Source: an uncultured Eubacteriales bacterium (GTDB lineage: Bacteria; Bacillota; Clostridia; Oscillospirales; Oscillospiraceae). From it: a stretch of DNA of 21,307 nucleotides. The position numbers and the translations under genes are program-made. Where the stretch lies: the NCBI GenBank assembly GCA_900551355.1, contig URVR01000004.1, positions 1-21,307 of the forward strand, written 5' to 3'. This document shows, piece by piece, positions 1 through 7,190 of the stretch (position 1 is the stretch's first letter; every line of letters starts with the position of its first letter). Below the pieces are notes generated by a model that saw only the letters and a program-made list of their open reading frames with translations, was not told where the DNA came from and ran no database searches.

Positions 1-48
1 TCTACACTTATGCGATCGTCGGCAGCGTCAGATGTGTATAAGAGACAG
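1..48 (+). other. Residual Illumina Nextera (Tn5) adapter with i5 index
   Basis: This is not genomic DNA. Bases 30-48 are the 19-bp Tn5 mosaic end AGATGTGTATAAGAGACAG. Bases 16-29 are the Nextera read-1 adapter part TCGTCGGCAGCGTC. Bases 8-15 (TTATGCGA) sit exactly where the 8-nt i5 index belongs, and I recall this octamer as one of the standard Nextera XT i5 indices. Bases 1-7 (TCTACAC) match the end of the P5 adapter. The genomic insert begins at base 49. A short phantom peptide containing SSAASDVYKRQ, read from base 10, is the translated adapter and should be discarded. Confidence 0.98.
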
Positions 49-638
49 GTGCTGAGTACGATGAGATGTGCGCCGCCATCGACAAGGTTCGTGACAAGTT
101 CGAGTCCGTTGAGATCGCCGAGCCCATGCTGGGTGAGGTGGGAAGCGACGCCGCCGTCATCAACGCCGATAAGGAAGCCGTTGCCAAGGCCGTCGTCGCC
201 GCTGCTCTGAGCGAGAGCGGCTATGAGTCCACCGCTGCCGCCAAGGATGCCGGTGTTGCCTATGTGCTGATGGGCCACGGTACGGCTCATGTGGCCAAGG
301 TCACCTACAGCCAGATGGCTACCCAGATGGCCAAGCTGGGCTATGAGAACGTGTTCGTCGGCACCGTGGAGGGCGAGCCCGAGGAGACCTCCTGCGAGGC
401 CGTGATCGAGGCCGTCAAGAACGCCGGCTACACCACCGTGGTGCTGCGTCCCCTGATGGTCGTGGCTGGCGACCACGCCAACAACGACATGGCCGGTGCA
501 GACGACGATTCCTGGAAGACCATGTTCGAGGCCGCCGGCTTCACCGTGAACTGCCAGATCTCCGGTCTGGGCCGTATCGCGGACGTGCAGGCTCTCTATG
601 TAGCCCACACCAAGGCTGCCATTGACGCCATCGCGTAA
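49..638 (+). CDS. cbiK: Sirohydrochlorin cobaltochelatase CbiK, 5'-truncated
   Basis: CbiK inserts Co2+ into sirohydrochlorin (or its oxidised factor II), the first committed step of anaerobic cobalamin synthesis; it acts in the cytoplasm. The frame is open from the first genomic base, reading AEYDEMCAAIDKVRDKF, so the N-terminal part is lost at the contig edge. The ATG at 66 is probably internal, because the family has about 60-70 more residues before this point. The C-terminal domain is intact. It has the first catalytic histidine in MGHGT (codon 276-278), a glutamate in GTVEGEP and a second histidine in VAGDHANND (codon 474-476), matching the His-Glu-His metal site of Salmonella CbiK. All three arginines use CGT, unlike the CGG/CGC-rich genes that follow, which suggests higher expression. 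A hairpin terminator lies 13 nt downstream. Clear family match; the real start is unknown. Confidence 0.93.
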
Positions 639-651
639 CAAGGACTGAACG

Positions 652-689
652 GGCTCCGGGGCGGTATATTATCGCCTCGGAGCCTTTTT
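652..689 (+). terminator. Rho-independent terminator (or attenuating hairpin) after cbiK
   Basis: A 12-bp stem pairs 652-663 (GGCTCCGGGGCG) with 673-684 (CGCCTCGGAGCC), with one G-U pair, a 9-nt loop and TTTTT at 685-689. The next gene's ribosome binding site begins only 7 nt later. There is no room for a promoter between them, so the element is probably leaky or acts as an mRNA 3'-end stabiliser within one operon. Confidence 0.88.
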
Positions 690-712
690 CAGAGCAAGGA
701 GGACACATAAAA

Positions 713-1549
713 ATGAAGAAGTTTCTTTCCTGTCTGCTGGCACTGCTGATGACGGCATCGCTGCTGGCGGGCTGCGGACAGCAGAAAACAGATGACAACA
801 ACGGCGGCGATGTCGCCGAGCCCGCGCTGGCGGACGGCACCTACACCGCGGATTTCAACACCGACAGCAGTATGTTCCACGCCAACGAGACCTGCGACGG
901 CAAGGGCGTACTGACCGTGAAGGACGGGCAGATGACCATTCACGTCAGCCTCGCCTCCACCAGCATCGTGAATCTGTTCCCCGGTTTGAAGGAGGACGCA
1001 CAGAAGGACGGTGCCGTGCTGCTGCAGCCCACCAAGGATACCGTCACCTATCCCGATGGTCTGTCCGAGGAGGTCAACGGCTTTGACATCCCCGTGCCCG
1101 CCTTGGACACGGAGTTCGACGTGGCCATCATCGGCAAGAAGGGCGTATGGTATGACCACAAGGTCTCCGTCTCCAACCCTGTTCTGAAGGAGGATGACGG
1201 CGATGACGCTGCCGCCATTACGCTGGCGGACGGCACCTACACCATTGAGGTAGGCTTTGAGGGCGGCTCCGGTAAGTCCCATGTGCTGACTCCCTGCACC
1301 CTGAAGGTGGAGAACGGCGCTGCCACCGCCACCATCGTGTGGAGCAGCCAGAAGTACGACTATATGCTGGTGGATGGCCAGCGTTACGATGTCCTCACCA
1401 CCGAGGGCGGCTCCACCTTCGAGATTCCCGTGCGGGCGCTGGATACCCCGCTGACAGTGATCGGCGACACCACCGCCATGAGCACCCCCCACGAGATCGA
1501 GTACACCCTGACCTTTGATTCCACCACGGTGGTGGAGGCAGCCCAGTGA
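713..1549 (+). CDS. Lipoprotein with two NEAT-like ligand-binding repeats
   Basis: A 278-residue predicted surface lipoprotein. The start is fixed by AAGGAGG at 696-702. A lipobox LLAGC places the lipidated cysteine at residue 21, followed by a short polar linker. The mature part has two related domains of about 115 and 105 residues. Each opens with LADGTYT, has an L-V-x-x-G strand (LTVKDG in the first, LKVENG in the second) and closes with a matching segment (FDIPVPALDT and FEIPVRALDT). The pattern resembles NEAT (iron transport-associated) domains, which bind haem on Gram-positive cell surfaces. Domain 2 also carries a tyrosine-rich KYDYMLVDGQRY stretch. The gene overlaps the binding-protein gene by 4 nt, so it probably captures or hands over the ligand to this transporter. 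The corrinoid operon suggests a cobamide, cobinamide or metal ligand, but that is inference. NEAT assignment is by eye and moderate. Confidence 0.68.
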   Translation: MKKFLSCLLALLMTASLLAGCGQQKTDDNNGGDVAEPALADGTYTADFNTDSSMFHANETCDGKGVLTVKDGQMTIHVSLASTSIVNLFPGLKEDAQKDGAVLLQPTKDTVTYPDGLSEEVNGFDIPVPALDTEFDVAIIGKKGVWYDHKVSVSNPVLKEDDGDDAAAITLADGTYTIEVGFEGGSGKSHVLTPCTLKVENGAATATIVWSSQKYDYMLVDGQRYDVLTTEGGSTFEIPVRALDTPLTVIGDTTAMSTPHEIEYTLTFDSTTVVEAAQ

Positions 1550-2697
1550 AGCGTTTTCTCGCCGGACTGCTGGCGGCGCTGACAGTCTTGTCCCTCTGCG
1601 CCTGCGGCGCGGCTGACGCCCCCGCCAAAGCAGACGGGCAAACCGCCGCCGTGTCGTGGGATGAGTTGGTCTTTGACCGTACCATGCCCCTGCGCTATGC
1701 CCAGCAGTTTACCGTAGAGTATGCCGGAGAGAGCTACAAGCGCATCACCATCAACAACGACCGGGTGTACCTGCTGGTAGCGGAGGGCGCGGCGGTACCG
1801 GATGGTGTCCCCGCCGGCGTCACCGTTTTGCAGCAGCCGCTGGACCAGATCTATCTGGTAGCCGCTGCCGCCATGGACTACTTTGACAAGCTGGATGCCG
1901 TCGGTTGCATCACCCTCAGCGGCAAAAAGCAGGCGGACTGGTACATTCAAAGCGCCAAGGACGCCATGGACAGCGGCGCGATGACCTACGCCGGCAAGTA
2001 TTCCGAGCCGGATTATGAGCTGATCTTGTCACAGGGCTGCGATCTGGCGGTGGAAAACACCATGATCTATCACTCTCCGGCGGTGCTGGAGCAGCTGGAG
2101 CGGCTGGGCATCCCCGTGCTGGTGGAGACATCCAGCTACGAGACCCAGCCCTTGGGTCGGATGGAGTGGATCAAGCTGTACGCGGCGCTGCTGGACAAGG
2201 AGGACGAGGCCGAGGCGCTGTTTAATGAGAAGATGGACAGCGTGGCGGACGTACTGGAGCAGCAGCCCACCGGCAAGACTGTGGCGTTTTTTTACATCAC
2301 CAGCAGCGGTGCTGTAAACGTCCGCAAGTCCACGGACTATGTGGCGAAGTGCGTTGCCATCGCAGGCGGAGACTATGTCTCCTTCGACGAGTCGGCGGAG
2401 GACAACGCACAGTCCACCATCAATATTCAGATGGAATCCTTCTACCACGGAGCGGTGGACGCCGACGTGCTGATCTACAACAGCATCATCGATGGCGAGC
2501 TGCACACGCTGGACGAATTGGTGGCACTGGATCCACTGATGGCCGACTTCAAGGCCGTCAAGAGCGGTAATGTGTGGTGCCTGACCAAAAACTTCTATCA
2601 GGAGTCGCTGGAGCTGAGCGATCTCATTCTGGACGTGAACCATGCGTTGAACGACGCGCCGGATACGGCTTTTCACTTTCTGACACGGATGAAGTGA
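1546..2697 (+). CDS. ABC transporter substrate-binding lipoprotein (BtuF/FhuD-type)
   Basis: A 383-residue extracytoplasmic binding protein for a metal chelate or corrinoid ABC importer. The start is GTG at 1546, inside the GTGA overlap with the preceding stop; GGAGG at 1534-1538 is well spaced. The signal peptide ends at a lipobox-like LCAC with cysteine 20. The mature part has the TroA/BtuF class III layout: an N-terminal lobe with IYLVAAAAMDYFDKLDAV, then YELILSQGCDLAVENTMIY and GIPVLVETSSYE, a helix around WIKLYAALL, and a C-terminal lobe ending near 383. The gene lies 29 nt before the permease. It is one member of a lipoprotein, binding protein, permease and ATPase set. The operon favours corrinoid or cobalt-complex uptake, but haem or siderophore remains possible because this fold cannot be assigned a ligand by sequence. 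Confidence 0.85.
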   Translation: MKRFLAGLLAALTVLSLCACGAADAPAKADGQTAAVSWDELVFDRTMPLRYAQQFTVEYAGESYKRITINNDRVYLLVAEGAAVPDGVPAGVTVLQQPLDQIYLVAAAAMDYFDKLDAVGCITLSGKKQADWYIQSAKDAMDSGAMTYAGKYSEPDYELILSQGCDLAVENTMIYHSPAVLEQLERLGIPVLVETSSYETQPLGRMEWIKLYAALLDKEDEAEALFNEKMDSVADVLEQQPTGKTVAFFYITSSGAVNVRKSTDYVAKCVAIAGGDYVSFDESAEDNAQSTINIQMESFYHGAVDADVLIYNSIIDGELHTLDELVALDPLMADFKAVKSGNVWCLTKNFYQESLELSDLILDVNHALNDAPDTAFHFLTRMK

Positions 2698-2726
2698 GCG
2701 TTTTTTACATCATAAGGAGGAGCGGC

Positions 2727-3740
2727 ATGAAGAACACCCGAACACTTCGCATCTGGGGAGGCTTTTGGCTGCTCCTCCTGCTTTTGTTTGTATTTATACT
2801 CTGGAACATATTCGCGGGAAGCGTCTCTCTTTCCGCGTCTGAGATATGGCGGATCCTGCTGGGCGGCGATGTGGGCTTTACACAGAGCCAGATCATCGTA
2901 AAGATCCGGCTGCCCCGGCTGCTGTCGGCACTGATCCTGGGCGGGGCGCTGTCCCTGTCCGGCTATCTGCTGCAAACCTTCTTCCACAATCCCATCGCAG
3001 GCCCCTTCGTGCTGGGCATCTCCTCCGGCGCAAAGATGACGGTGTGCGTGGCCATGCTGGCGCTGCTGAGCCGTGGCAAGACCACCTCCTCCGCCATTCT
3101 CATCGCGGCGGCCTTCGTTGGCGCTATGATATCCATGGGCTTCGTGCTGCTGATCTCCCAGCGGGTCAAGCGCATGAGCCTGCTGGTGGTCTGCGGCGTG
3201 ATGATCGGCTATATCTGCTCGGCGCTGACGGATTTTCTCGTGACCTTTGCCGACGATTCCAGCATCGTGAATCTGCACAACTGGTCTCTCGGCTCCTTCT
3301 CCGGCATGAGCTGGGACAACGTAAAGACTATGGCCGTTGTCTGCGGCATCACGCTGCTGCTGACCTTCTTGCTTTCCAAGCCCATCCGGGCGTACCAGCT
3401 GGGCGAGGTCTACGCCCAGAATATGGGCGTCCCCCTGCGGGCCTTCCGGACGGCGCTGATCCTGTTGTCCAGTGTGCTGTCCGCCTGCGTCACGGCCTTT
3501 GCCGGCCCCATCTCCTTTGTTGGCATCGCAGTGCCGCACCTGATGAAGTCCCTGTTCAAATCGGCGGAGCCGCTGTGTATGATCCCGGCCTGCTTCCTGG
3601 GCGGCGGCGTGTTCTGCCTGTTCTGCGACCTCATCGCCCGCACCGCCTTTGCCCCCACAGAGGTGAGCATCAGCTCCGTCACGGCGGTATTCGGCGCACC
3701 CATCGTGATCTACATGATGATCCACAGAAAGGCGGCGTGA
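2727..3740 (+). CDS. FecCD/BtuC-type ABC transporter permease
   Basis: A 337-residue inner-membrane permease for siderophore, haem or cobalamin-type importers. ATG at 2727 is preceded by AAGGAGG at 2714-2720; an upstream in-frame extension into the previous gene lacks a binding site. The first membrane segment is FWLLLLLLFVFILW, near residues 14-27. The family signature covers GALSLSGYLLQ followed by NPIAGPFVLGISSGA. A second conserved motif, AGPISFVGIAVPHL, lies near the C-terminal third and is the usual coupling region with the ATPase. Length and hydrophobic pattern fit a ten-helix BtuC-like subunit. The ATPase gene starts 2 nt downstream. Only one permease is present, so a homodimer is expected. 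Substrate is inferred from neighbours only. Confidence 0.92.
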   Translation: MKNTRTLRIWGGFWLLLLLLFVFILWNIFAGSVSLSASEIWRILLGGDVGFTQSQIIVKIRLPRLLSALILGGALSLSGYLLQTFFHNPIAGPFVLGISSGAKMTVCVAMLALLSRGKTTSSAILIAAAFVGAMISMGFVLLISQRVKRMSLLVVCGVMIGYICSALTDFLVTFADDSSIVNLHNWSLGSFSGMSWDNVKTMAVVCGITLLLTFLLSKPIRAYQLGEVYAQNMGVPLRAFRTALILLSSVLSACVTAFAGPISFVGIAVPHLMKSLFKSAEPLCMIPACFLGGGVFCLFCDLIARTAFAPTEVSISSVTAVFGAPIVIYMMIHRKAA

Positions 3741-3742
3741 GT

Positions 3743-4510
3743 ATGGCATATCTGGAAACAAAAGACCTGACCGTGGGCTACCACGGCAAGCCGCTGATCA
3801 AGGACATCGCCCTCCATGTGCAGCGGGGCAGGATCGTCACGCTGATAGGCCCCAACGGCTCGGGAAAATCCACTATATTGAAAACCATCATCGGCCAACT
3901 CTCCAAGGTGTCCGGCACGGTGTTTCTGGATGGAAAGGCCATGGAGGCGCACAGCCGCAATGAGATTGCCCGGCGCATGGCCATTTTGATGACGGCCCGC
4001 ATGGAGCCGGAGCTGATGACCTGCCGGGACGTGGTGAGCAGCGGCCGCTATCCCTATACGGGGCGGCTGGGTATCCTGCAGCCGGAGGATCAGGCCATCG
4101 TGGAGCGCTCTCTGGAGCAGGTGGGCGGCCTGGATTTTGCTGACCGGCCCTTCTCCGCCATCAGCGATGGCCAGCGTCAGCGTATCCTGCTGGCCCGGGC
4201 CCTGTGTCAGGAGCCGGAGATTATCGTGCTGGACGAGCCCACCAGCTTTCTGGACATCCGCTACAAGCTGGAGCTGCTGACAGTGCTCAAGCGCATGGTG
4301 CGGGAAAACGATCTGGCGGTGTTGCTGTCGCTCCACGAGCTGGAGCTGGCCCAGCGGGTCTCAGACACCGTGGTGTGTGTGGCGGGCGACAGGATCGACC
4401 GCATCGGCACGCCGGAGGAGATCTTCACCCGTGCATATATCGCAAAGCTGTACCAGATGGAGCACGGAAAGTACGACCCCTGCTTCGACAGTCTGGAATT
4501 CGTGCCGTAA
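3743..4510 (+). CDS. ABC transporter ATP-binding protein (BtuD/FecE-type)
   Basis: A 255-residue cytoplasmic ATPase that drives the adjacent importer. It starts at ATG 3743, 2 nt after the permease stop, with a modest AAAGG site just upstream. A long reading frame runs back into the permease, but only in the wrong phase for that gene. Visible motifs are Walker A GPNGSGKST (residues 36-44), the signature loop ISDGQRQRILLARAL, which departs from the usual LSGGQ, Walker B IIVLDEPT (about 160-167) and the switch histidine in LSLHELELA. The C-terminus follows the FecE/BtuD pattern (GTPEEIFT). It ends in TAAGGAG, so its stop codon overlaps the ribosome binding site of cbiL. Confidence 0.92.
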   Translation: MAYLETKDLTVGYHGKPLIKDIALHVQRGRIVTLIGPNGSGKSTILKTIIGQLSKVSGTVFLDGKAMEAHSRNEIARRMAILMTARMEPELMTCRDVVSSGRYPYTGRLGILQPEDQAIVERSLEQVGGLDFADRPFSAISDGQRQRILLARALCQEPEIIVLDEPTSFLDIRYKLELLTVLKRMVRENDLAVLLSLHELELAQRVSDTVVCVAGDRIDRIGTPEEIFTRAYIAKLYQMEHGKYDPCFDSLEFVP

Positions 4511-4521
4511 GGAGTGCCATC

Positions 4522-5208
4522 ATGGAAAAACAGGGTGTTTTTTACGCCGTCAGCGTGGGTCCCGGCGACCCGGAGCTGCTGACCCGGCAGGCGTGTCGGA
4601 TCCTGGAGGTATGTGATGTTATAGCGGCCCCTCGAACCAAGGCCGGTCGGATGCTGGCGCTGGATATCGCCGCCGGTGCGGTGGATATAAAGAATAAGAC
4701 CATTTTGCCGCTGGATTTTACCATGGAGCGAAGTGAGGCGGTACGCGAGGATAGCTACCGCACGGCGGCAGGTGCCATCGAGGCGGAGCTGACGGCGGGA
4801 CGGGATGTGGCCATGGTGAATCTGGGAGACGTATCCGTGTACGCCACTGCCTACTATATTCTGGAGCGCATCCGCTCTGACGGGTTTGAGACGGTGATGT
4901 GTCCCGGTGTCACCAGCTTCTGCGCCGTGGCGGCACGGCTGGGGCGCAGTCTCACCCGTATGGAGGAGCCGCTCCACATTCTGCCGGGCAGCACGGATCT
5001 GAACAACGCGCTGGCGCTGCCAGGAACAAAGGTCGTGATGAAATCCGGCAAGGCCATCCACGAGACGGTGGACGCGCTGGAAAGGTACGGTCTTGCAGCG
5101 CGTGCCGGGATGGTGGCGGACTGCGGGCTGGAGACGGAGCAGGTCTATACCGACCTGCGGCATCTGCCGGAGGAGATCAGCTATTTTGCCACCATCGTGG
5201 CGGATTGA
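4522..5208 (+). CDS. cbiL: Cobalt-precorrin-2 (C20)-methyltransferase CbiL
   Basis: CbiL transfers a methyl group from S-adenosylmethionine to C20 of cobalt-factor II/cobalt-precorrin-2, the step after CbiK. The 228-residue protein has the class III (tetrapyrrole) methyltransferase fold. It shows the N-terminal VGPGDPELLT loop (residues 12-21), the APRT sequence typical of CbiL/CobI, the NLGDVSVYAT nucleotide site and the CPGVTSFCAVAARLG motif. Length fits the family (about 230). The start at ATG 4522 follows TAAGGAG at 4508-4514, which overlaps the ATPase stop. cbiA begins 9 nt downstream. In this cluster, the gene marks the switch from the transport module to corrin-ring enzymes. Confidence 0.95.
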   Translation: MEKQGVFYAVSVGPGDPELLTRQACRILEVCDVIAAPRTKAGRMLALDIAAGAVDIKNKTILPLDFTMERSEAVREDSYRTAAGAIEAELTAGRDVAMVNLGDVSVYATAYYILERIRSDGFETVMCPGVTSFCAVAARLGRSLTRMEEPLHILPGSTDLNNALALPGTKVVMKSGKAIHETVDALERYGLAARAGMVADCGLETEQVYTDLRHLPEEISYFATIVAD

Positions 5209-5217
5209 AAGGACACT

Positions 5218-6564
5218 ATGCAACGAGACGTATTCCGACTGGTGCTGGCCGGTACCAACAGCGGCTGCGGCAAGACCACCGTCACCTGCGCCGTTTTGCA
5301 GGCGCTGGTATCGCGGGGTCTGCGGGTAGGCGCGGCAAAATGCGGCCCGGATTACATCGACCCCATGTTCCATAGCCGGGTCATCGGCGCGAAAAGCTCC
5401 AATTTGGACAGCTTCTTTTTTGACCGCGACACCATGCGCTATCTGCTGGCTCACAACGGTCAGGACTGCGATATCACGGTGATTGAGGGGGTCATGGGCT
5501 ATTATGACGGTCTGGGGCTGACATCCACCCGCGCCAGCACCTATGAGACGGCGCGGGAAACGGAAAGCCCCGTGGTGCTGGTGGTGAACGCACGGGGGGC
5601 GGCGTTGTCCGTTGTGGCGGCGGTGCAGGGCTTTCTGGACTTCGCACCGGACAACAACGTGCAGGGCGTCATTCTGAACGGGTGCAGTGCCATGAGCTAC
5701 GGCGCGCTGGCGCGGGAGCTGGAAAGCCGGCTGGGCATCCGCGCCTGCGGCTATCTGCCCCGGCTGCCAGAGTGCGCGCTGGAGAGCCGCCATCTGGGGC
5801 TGGTGACAGCGGACGAGGTGGAGGATCTGCGGGAGAAGCTGCGGCAGCTGGCGGAGGCGGCGGAAAAGACGCTGGAGCTGGACGCGCTGCTGGAGATCGC
5901 CCACAATGCGCCAGTGCTGGACTTCACGCCGCCGGTATTGCCGGAAAGGGGCGCGCCGGTGCGGATCGGCGTGGCCCGCGACCGGGCGTTCTGCTTTTAC
6001 TATGAGGACAGTCTCGACCTGCTGCGGCAGCTGGGCGCGGAGCTGGTGCCCTTCAGCCCCCTGACGGATGAACGGCTTCCCAACGGCGTACAGGGGCTGT
6101 ACTTAGGCGGCGGCTACCCGGAGCTTTACGCGGCGCAGTTGGAGGAAAACCACGCCCTGCGCAGGCAAATCCGAGACGTTGTATACGCGGGGATGCCCTG
6201 TATCGCCGAGTGCGGCGGCTTTATGTACCTGACGCAGACCATCGCGGGCCACGCCATGGTAGGCGCACTGCCCGGTGACTGCTTTGACACGGGGAAGCTG
6301 ACCCGGTTCGGCTACATCACTGCCACGGCGCAGGAGGACAGCCTTCTCTGCCGCGCCGGAGAGCAGGTACCTATGCATGAATTTCACCACTGGGACACCC
6401 CCCAGCCCGGCGGCGCTTTTCTGGCGGAAAAGCCCTCCGGCAAGCAGTGGCGCTGTGCGTATGCCACGGACACGCTGTACGCGGGCTTCCCCCACTTCCA
6501 TTTTTACGCCAAGCCGGTCATGGCACAGCGCTTTTTGGCGGCTTGCAGAAAGGAGACGCTATGA
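5218..6564 (+). CDS. cbiA: Cobyrinate a,c-diamide synthase CbiA
   Basis: CbiA uses ATP and glutamine to amidate the a and c acetate side chains of cobyrinic acid. The 448-residue protein has an N-terminal P-loop domain with TNSGCGKTTVTCAVL near residues 13-27 and VIEGVMGYYDGL. The C-terminal domain is a class I glutamine amidotransferase with nucleophile Cys332 in AECGGFMYL, preceded by GLYLGGGYPELY. A histidine in GFPHFHFY near the C-terminus completes the expected dyad. Length agrees with the family (about 450). The start follows AAAGGA, and the stop overlaps the cbiC start (ATGA, 6561-6564). It acts late in the pathway, so gene order does not follow reaction order. Confidence 0.95.
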   Translation: MQRDVFRLVLAGTNSGCGKTTVTCAVLQALVSRGLRVGAAKCGPDYIDPMFHSRVIGAKSSNLDSFFFDRDTMRYLLAHNGQDCDITVIEGVMGYYDGLGLTSTRASTYETARETESPVVLVVNARGAALSVVAAVQGFLDFAPDNNVQGVILNGCSAMSYGALARELESRLGIRACGYLPRLPECALESRHLGLVTADEVEDLREKLRQLAEAAEKTLELDALLEIAHNAPVLDFTPPVLPERGAPVRIGVARDRAFCFYYEDSLDLLRQLGAELVPFSPLTDERLPNGVQGLYLGGGYPELYAAQLEENHALRRQIRDVVYAGMPCIAECGGFMYLTQTIAGHAMVGALPGDCFDTGKLTRFGYITATAQEDSLLCRAGEQVPMHEFHHWDTPQPGGAFLAEKPSGKQWRCAYATDTLYAGFPHFHFYAKPVMAQRFLAACRKETL

Positions 6565-7187
6565 TGGAGCAAATGAAGCCTATGGACATTGAGAAGCGCA
6601 GCTTCGCCATCATCACAGAGTTGCTGGGCGACCGGCGGCTGGACCCGGAAAACGAGCTGGTCATCAAACGGGTCATCCACACCACGGCGGATTTTGACTA
6701 TGTGGACAATCTGGCCTTTTCCGGCCACGCGGTGCAAAAGGGCATCGCCGCTCTACGGGCGGGCTGCGACATCGTGACCGATACCCAGATGGTCAAGGCC
6801 GGGATCAATAAGACGATCCTCGCCTCGCTGGGCGGAGAGGTACACTGCTTCATGTCGGACGCGGACGTGGCGGCGGAGGCTAAGGAGCGGGGCGTGACCC
6901 GTGCCTTTGTATCCATGGAGCGGGCGGCAGCCCTGCCCAAGCCCTGCATCTTTGCCATCGGCAACGCCCCTACGGCACTTTTTTCGCTGGAGGAGCTGAT
7001 GGAGACCGGCAAGCTCCGTCCCGCCCTCATCATCGGGGTACCGGTGGGCTTTGTGAATGTGGTGGAGAGCAAGGAGCGCATCATCGAGGCCGCTGCCGCG
7101 CCCTACATCGTGTCCCGGGGCCGCAAGGGCGGCAGCAACGTGGCGGCGGCCATCTGCAACGCCATGCTCTACCAGATCAGGCGGTAG
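6561..7187 (+). CDS. cbiC: Cobalt-precorrin-8 methylmutase CbiC
   Basis: CbiC moves the C11 methyl group to C12, giving cobyrinic acid. The protein is 208 residues if the first ATG at 6561 is used. ATG at 6564 is an alternative (207 residues) and is slightly better spaced from AAAGGAG at 6549-6555. The likely catalytic histidine is His40 in RVIHTTADFDY. Other family motifs are GCDIVTDTQMVKAGI, a run reading FAIGNAPTALF, and IGVPVGFVNVVESKE. Length is normal for CbiC/CobH. It is coupled by overlap to cbiA and lies 3 nt before cbiD. Confidence 0.95.
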   Translation: MMEQMKPMDIEKRSFAIITELLGDRRLDPENELVIKRVIHTTADFDYVDNLAFSGHAVQKGIAALRAGCDIVTDTQMVKAGINKTILASLGGEVHCFMSDADVAAEAKERGVTRAFVSMERAAALPKPCIFAIGNAPTALFSLEELMETGKLRPALIIGVPVGFVNVVESKERIIEAAAAPYIVSRGRKGGSNVAAAICNAMLYQIRR

Positions 7188-7190
7188 GTT

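Noticed and set aside
10..210. Small + strand reading frame containing SSAASDVYKRQ
   Set aside because: Its first part is translated Nextera adapter, and the rest is out of frame with cbiK.
639..712. Cobalamin riboswitch between cbiK and the lipoprotein gene
   Set aside because: The 74-nt gap is filled by a simple hairpin and a ribosome binding site; no B12-box-like sequence was seen. A riboswitch, if any, would be upstream of cbiK, beyond the contig edge.
2574..2726. Longer N-terminus for the permease starting at 2574
   Set aside because: It would overlap the binding-protein gene by over 120 nt and add a non-family sequence; AAGGAGG before ATG 2727 decides the start.
2698..2726. Terminator at the T-run after the binding-protein gene
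   Set aside because: The six Ts at 2701-2706 have no GC-rich hairpin in front of them.
2673..3761. 362-codon antisense open frame across the permease
   Set aside because: Composition is rich in His, Gln and Gly without hydrophobic core or motif; the permease on the + strand has all family signatures.
4261..5904. 547-codon antisense open frame across the ATPase, cbiL and cbiA
   Set aside because: It crosses three clear genes on the other strand; its protein has His/Gln/Arg-rich low-complexity character typical of GC-rich shadow frames and no recognised motif.
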